A stretch of 64,000 nt of DNA from Ornithobacterium rhinotracheale (lineage in GTDB: Bacteria; Bacteroidota; Bacteroidia; Flavobacteriales; Weeksellaceae), in assembly GCF_004088395.1 (NCBI RefSeq), contig NZ_CP035107.1:62001-126000 (forward strand), written 5' to 3'. The notes under the pieces were generated by a model that was not told the origin of the DNA, ran no database searches, and saw only the letters and a list, made by a program, of their open reading frames with translations. A program made the position numbers and the translations under genes. This document shows, in pieces, positions 63,694 through 64,000 of this stretch; positions within the stretch are counted from its first letter, which is position 1; every line of letters starts with the position of its first letter.

Positions 63694-64000
63694 AATTTTA
63701 TGTTTTAGCTTTTTATTATTGATCGGGGCTACTTGCAAGGCACAGTTTTATTGGCTTTCTACCAATTCTTTTAAAATAAATGCCCTAGGAGGCTATGGGC
63801 AATTTGTGGGAGGGAATGCTTTTTCCCAGACTTACGAAGGATTGGGCTCTTGGGGGCTAGAAGCAGAGATGGAAATGCCTTTTTGGGAAAAACTTTCCAT
63901 AGGAGTTCTCTACCATAAATCCTACACTTCTCCCAAAACGGGCAAGTTTTTTGGCAACTTTTCCAGTGCCAGATTGCACTCAGTTGGGGTTTTTGCGTCC
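63683..64000 (+). CDS. Outer-membrane beta-barrel protein, 5' part only
   Basis: About 106 codons are in the window. The start MRNKILCFSFLLLIGATCKA is a signal peptide, and the following region, with alternating hydrophobic and Gly-rich segments such as INALGGYGQFVGG and LSIGVLYHKSYTS, resembles the first strands of an outer-membrane beta-barrel. It overlaps the broken lipoprotein frame by 11 bases and probably shares its promoter, so the two were likely one functional unit. Confidence 0.65.
   Translation, partial: MRNKILCFSFLLLIGATCKAQFYWLSTNSFKINALGGYGQFVGGNAFSQTYEGLGSWGLEAEMEMPFWEKLSIGVLYHKSYTSPKTGKFFGNFSSARLHSVGVFAS

Noticed and set aside
1-64000. CRISPR arrays, insertion sequences, tRNA or rRNA genes
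   Set aside because: I saw no regularly spaced repeats, transposase motifs with terminal repeats, or tRNA-like CCA-ended cloverleaf segments in the gaps; a dedicated scan would be more sensitive than reading.

Overview
The window looks like chromosomal DNA of an AT-rich member of the Bacteroidota, most likely class Flavobacteriia. The evidence is a DUF3276 PUR-like protein, an OmpA with thrombospondin-type repeats, a GSCFA protein, a mevalonate-pathway HMG-CoA reductase, a flavobacterial-type topoisomerase IV A subunit and, directly in the DNA, several promoters of the Bacteroidota form TTTG-N19-21-TAnnTTTG. Genus cannot be fixed by reading; an Ornithobacterium-like Weeksellaceae member is a guess. 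I saw no tRNA, rRNA, insertion sequence, phage gene or CRISPR array.

Positions 684-26054 hold one very long minus-strand surface-polysaccharide locus of 22 genes. It runs from a promoter near 26091-26122 to a rho-independent terminator at 636-661. In transcription order it encodes a PglC-like initiating phosphoglycosyltransferase, the three enzymes that make UDP-di-N-acetylbacillosamine (acetyltransferase, aminotransferase, membrane dehydratase), the export pair Wza/Wzc, a TviC/TviB pair for UDP-N-acetylgalactosaminuronate, a PglK-like ABC exporter, a CMP-nonulosonate synthetase, a possible nonulosonate transferase, five further glycosyltransferases, a DUF1796 papain-like protein, WecB, an EpsG/Wzy-like polymerase, RfbB/C/A without RfbD, and a UDP-glucose dehydrogenase. 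No classical Wzx flippase is present, so the ABC exporter probably flips the lipid-linked repeat. The middle (about 7.7-14.6 kb) is visibly more AT-rich, as expected for a variable serotype segment.

Positions 26.2-44.1 kb are housekeeping genes on the plus strand: hflX-folK, a major OmpA-like porin, an ABC exporter, topoisomerase IV subunit A, a rhomboid protease, the complete elongasome cluster mreBCD-mrdA-rodA, then a polyprenyl diphosphate synthase operon with a GSCFA protein, TatD and a DUF218 protein.

Positions 44.1-58.1 kb mix strands: a DevBCA-type efflux system with its own TolC, BipA, a frameshifted M1 aminopeptidase, CoaX, an operon tsaE-ald-(DUF4258-like)-HMG-CoA reductase, and RimK. 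Positions 58.2-64 kb hold two small envelope proteins with a hairpin across a start codon, RF2, a nitric-oxide defence pair (quinol NO reductase and the di-iron repair protein Ric) with a conspicuous operator-like inverted repeat, a lipoprotein gene broken by a stop codon, and the start of an outer-membrane protein gene.

The most notable points are the Wzx-less bacillosamine-initiated locus, the CMP-sugar synthetase next to an unassigned HP-motif transferase without NeuB, the inverted repeat upstream of ric, the hairpin that buries a start codon, and the single-base disruption of the M1 peptidase.
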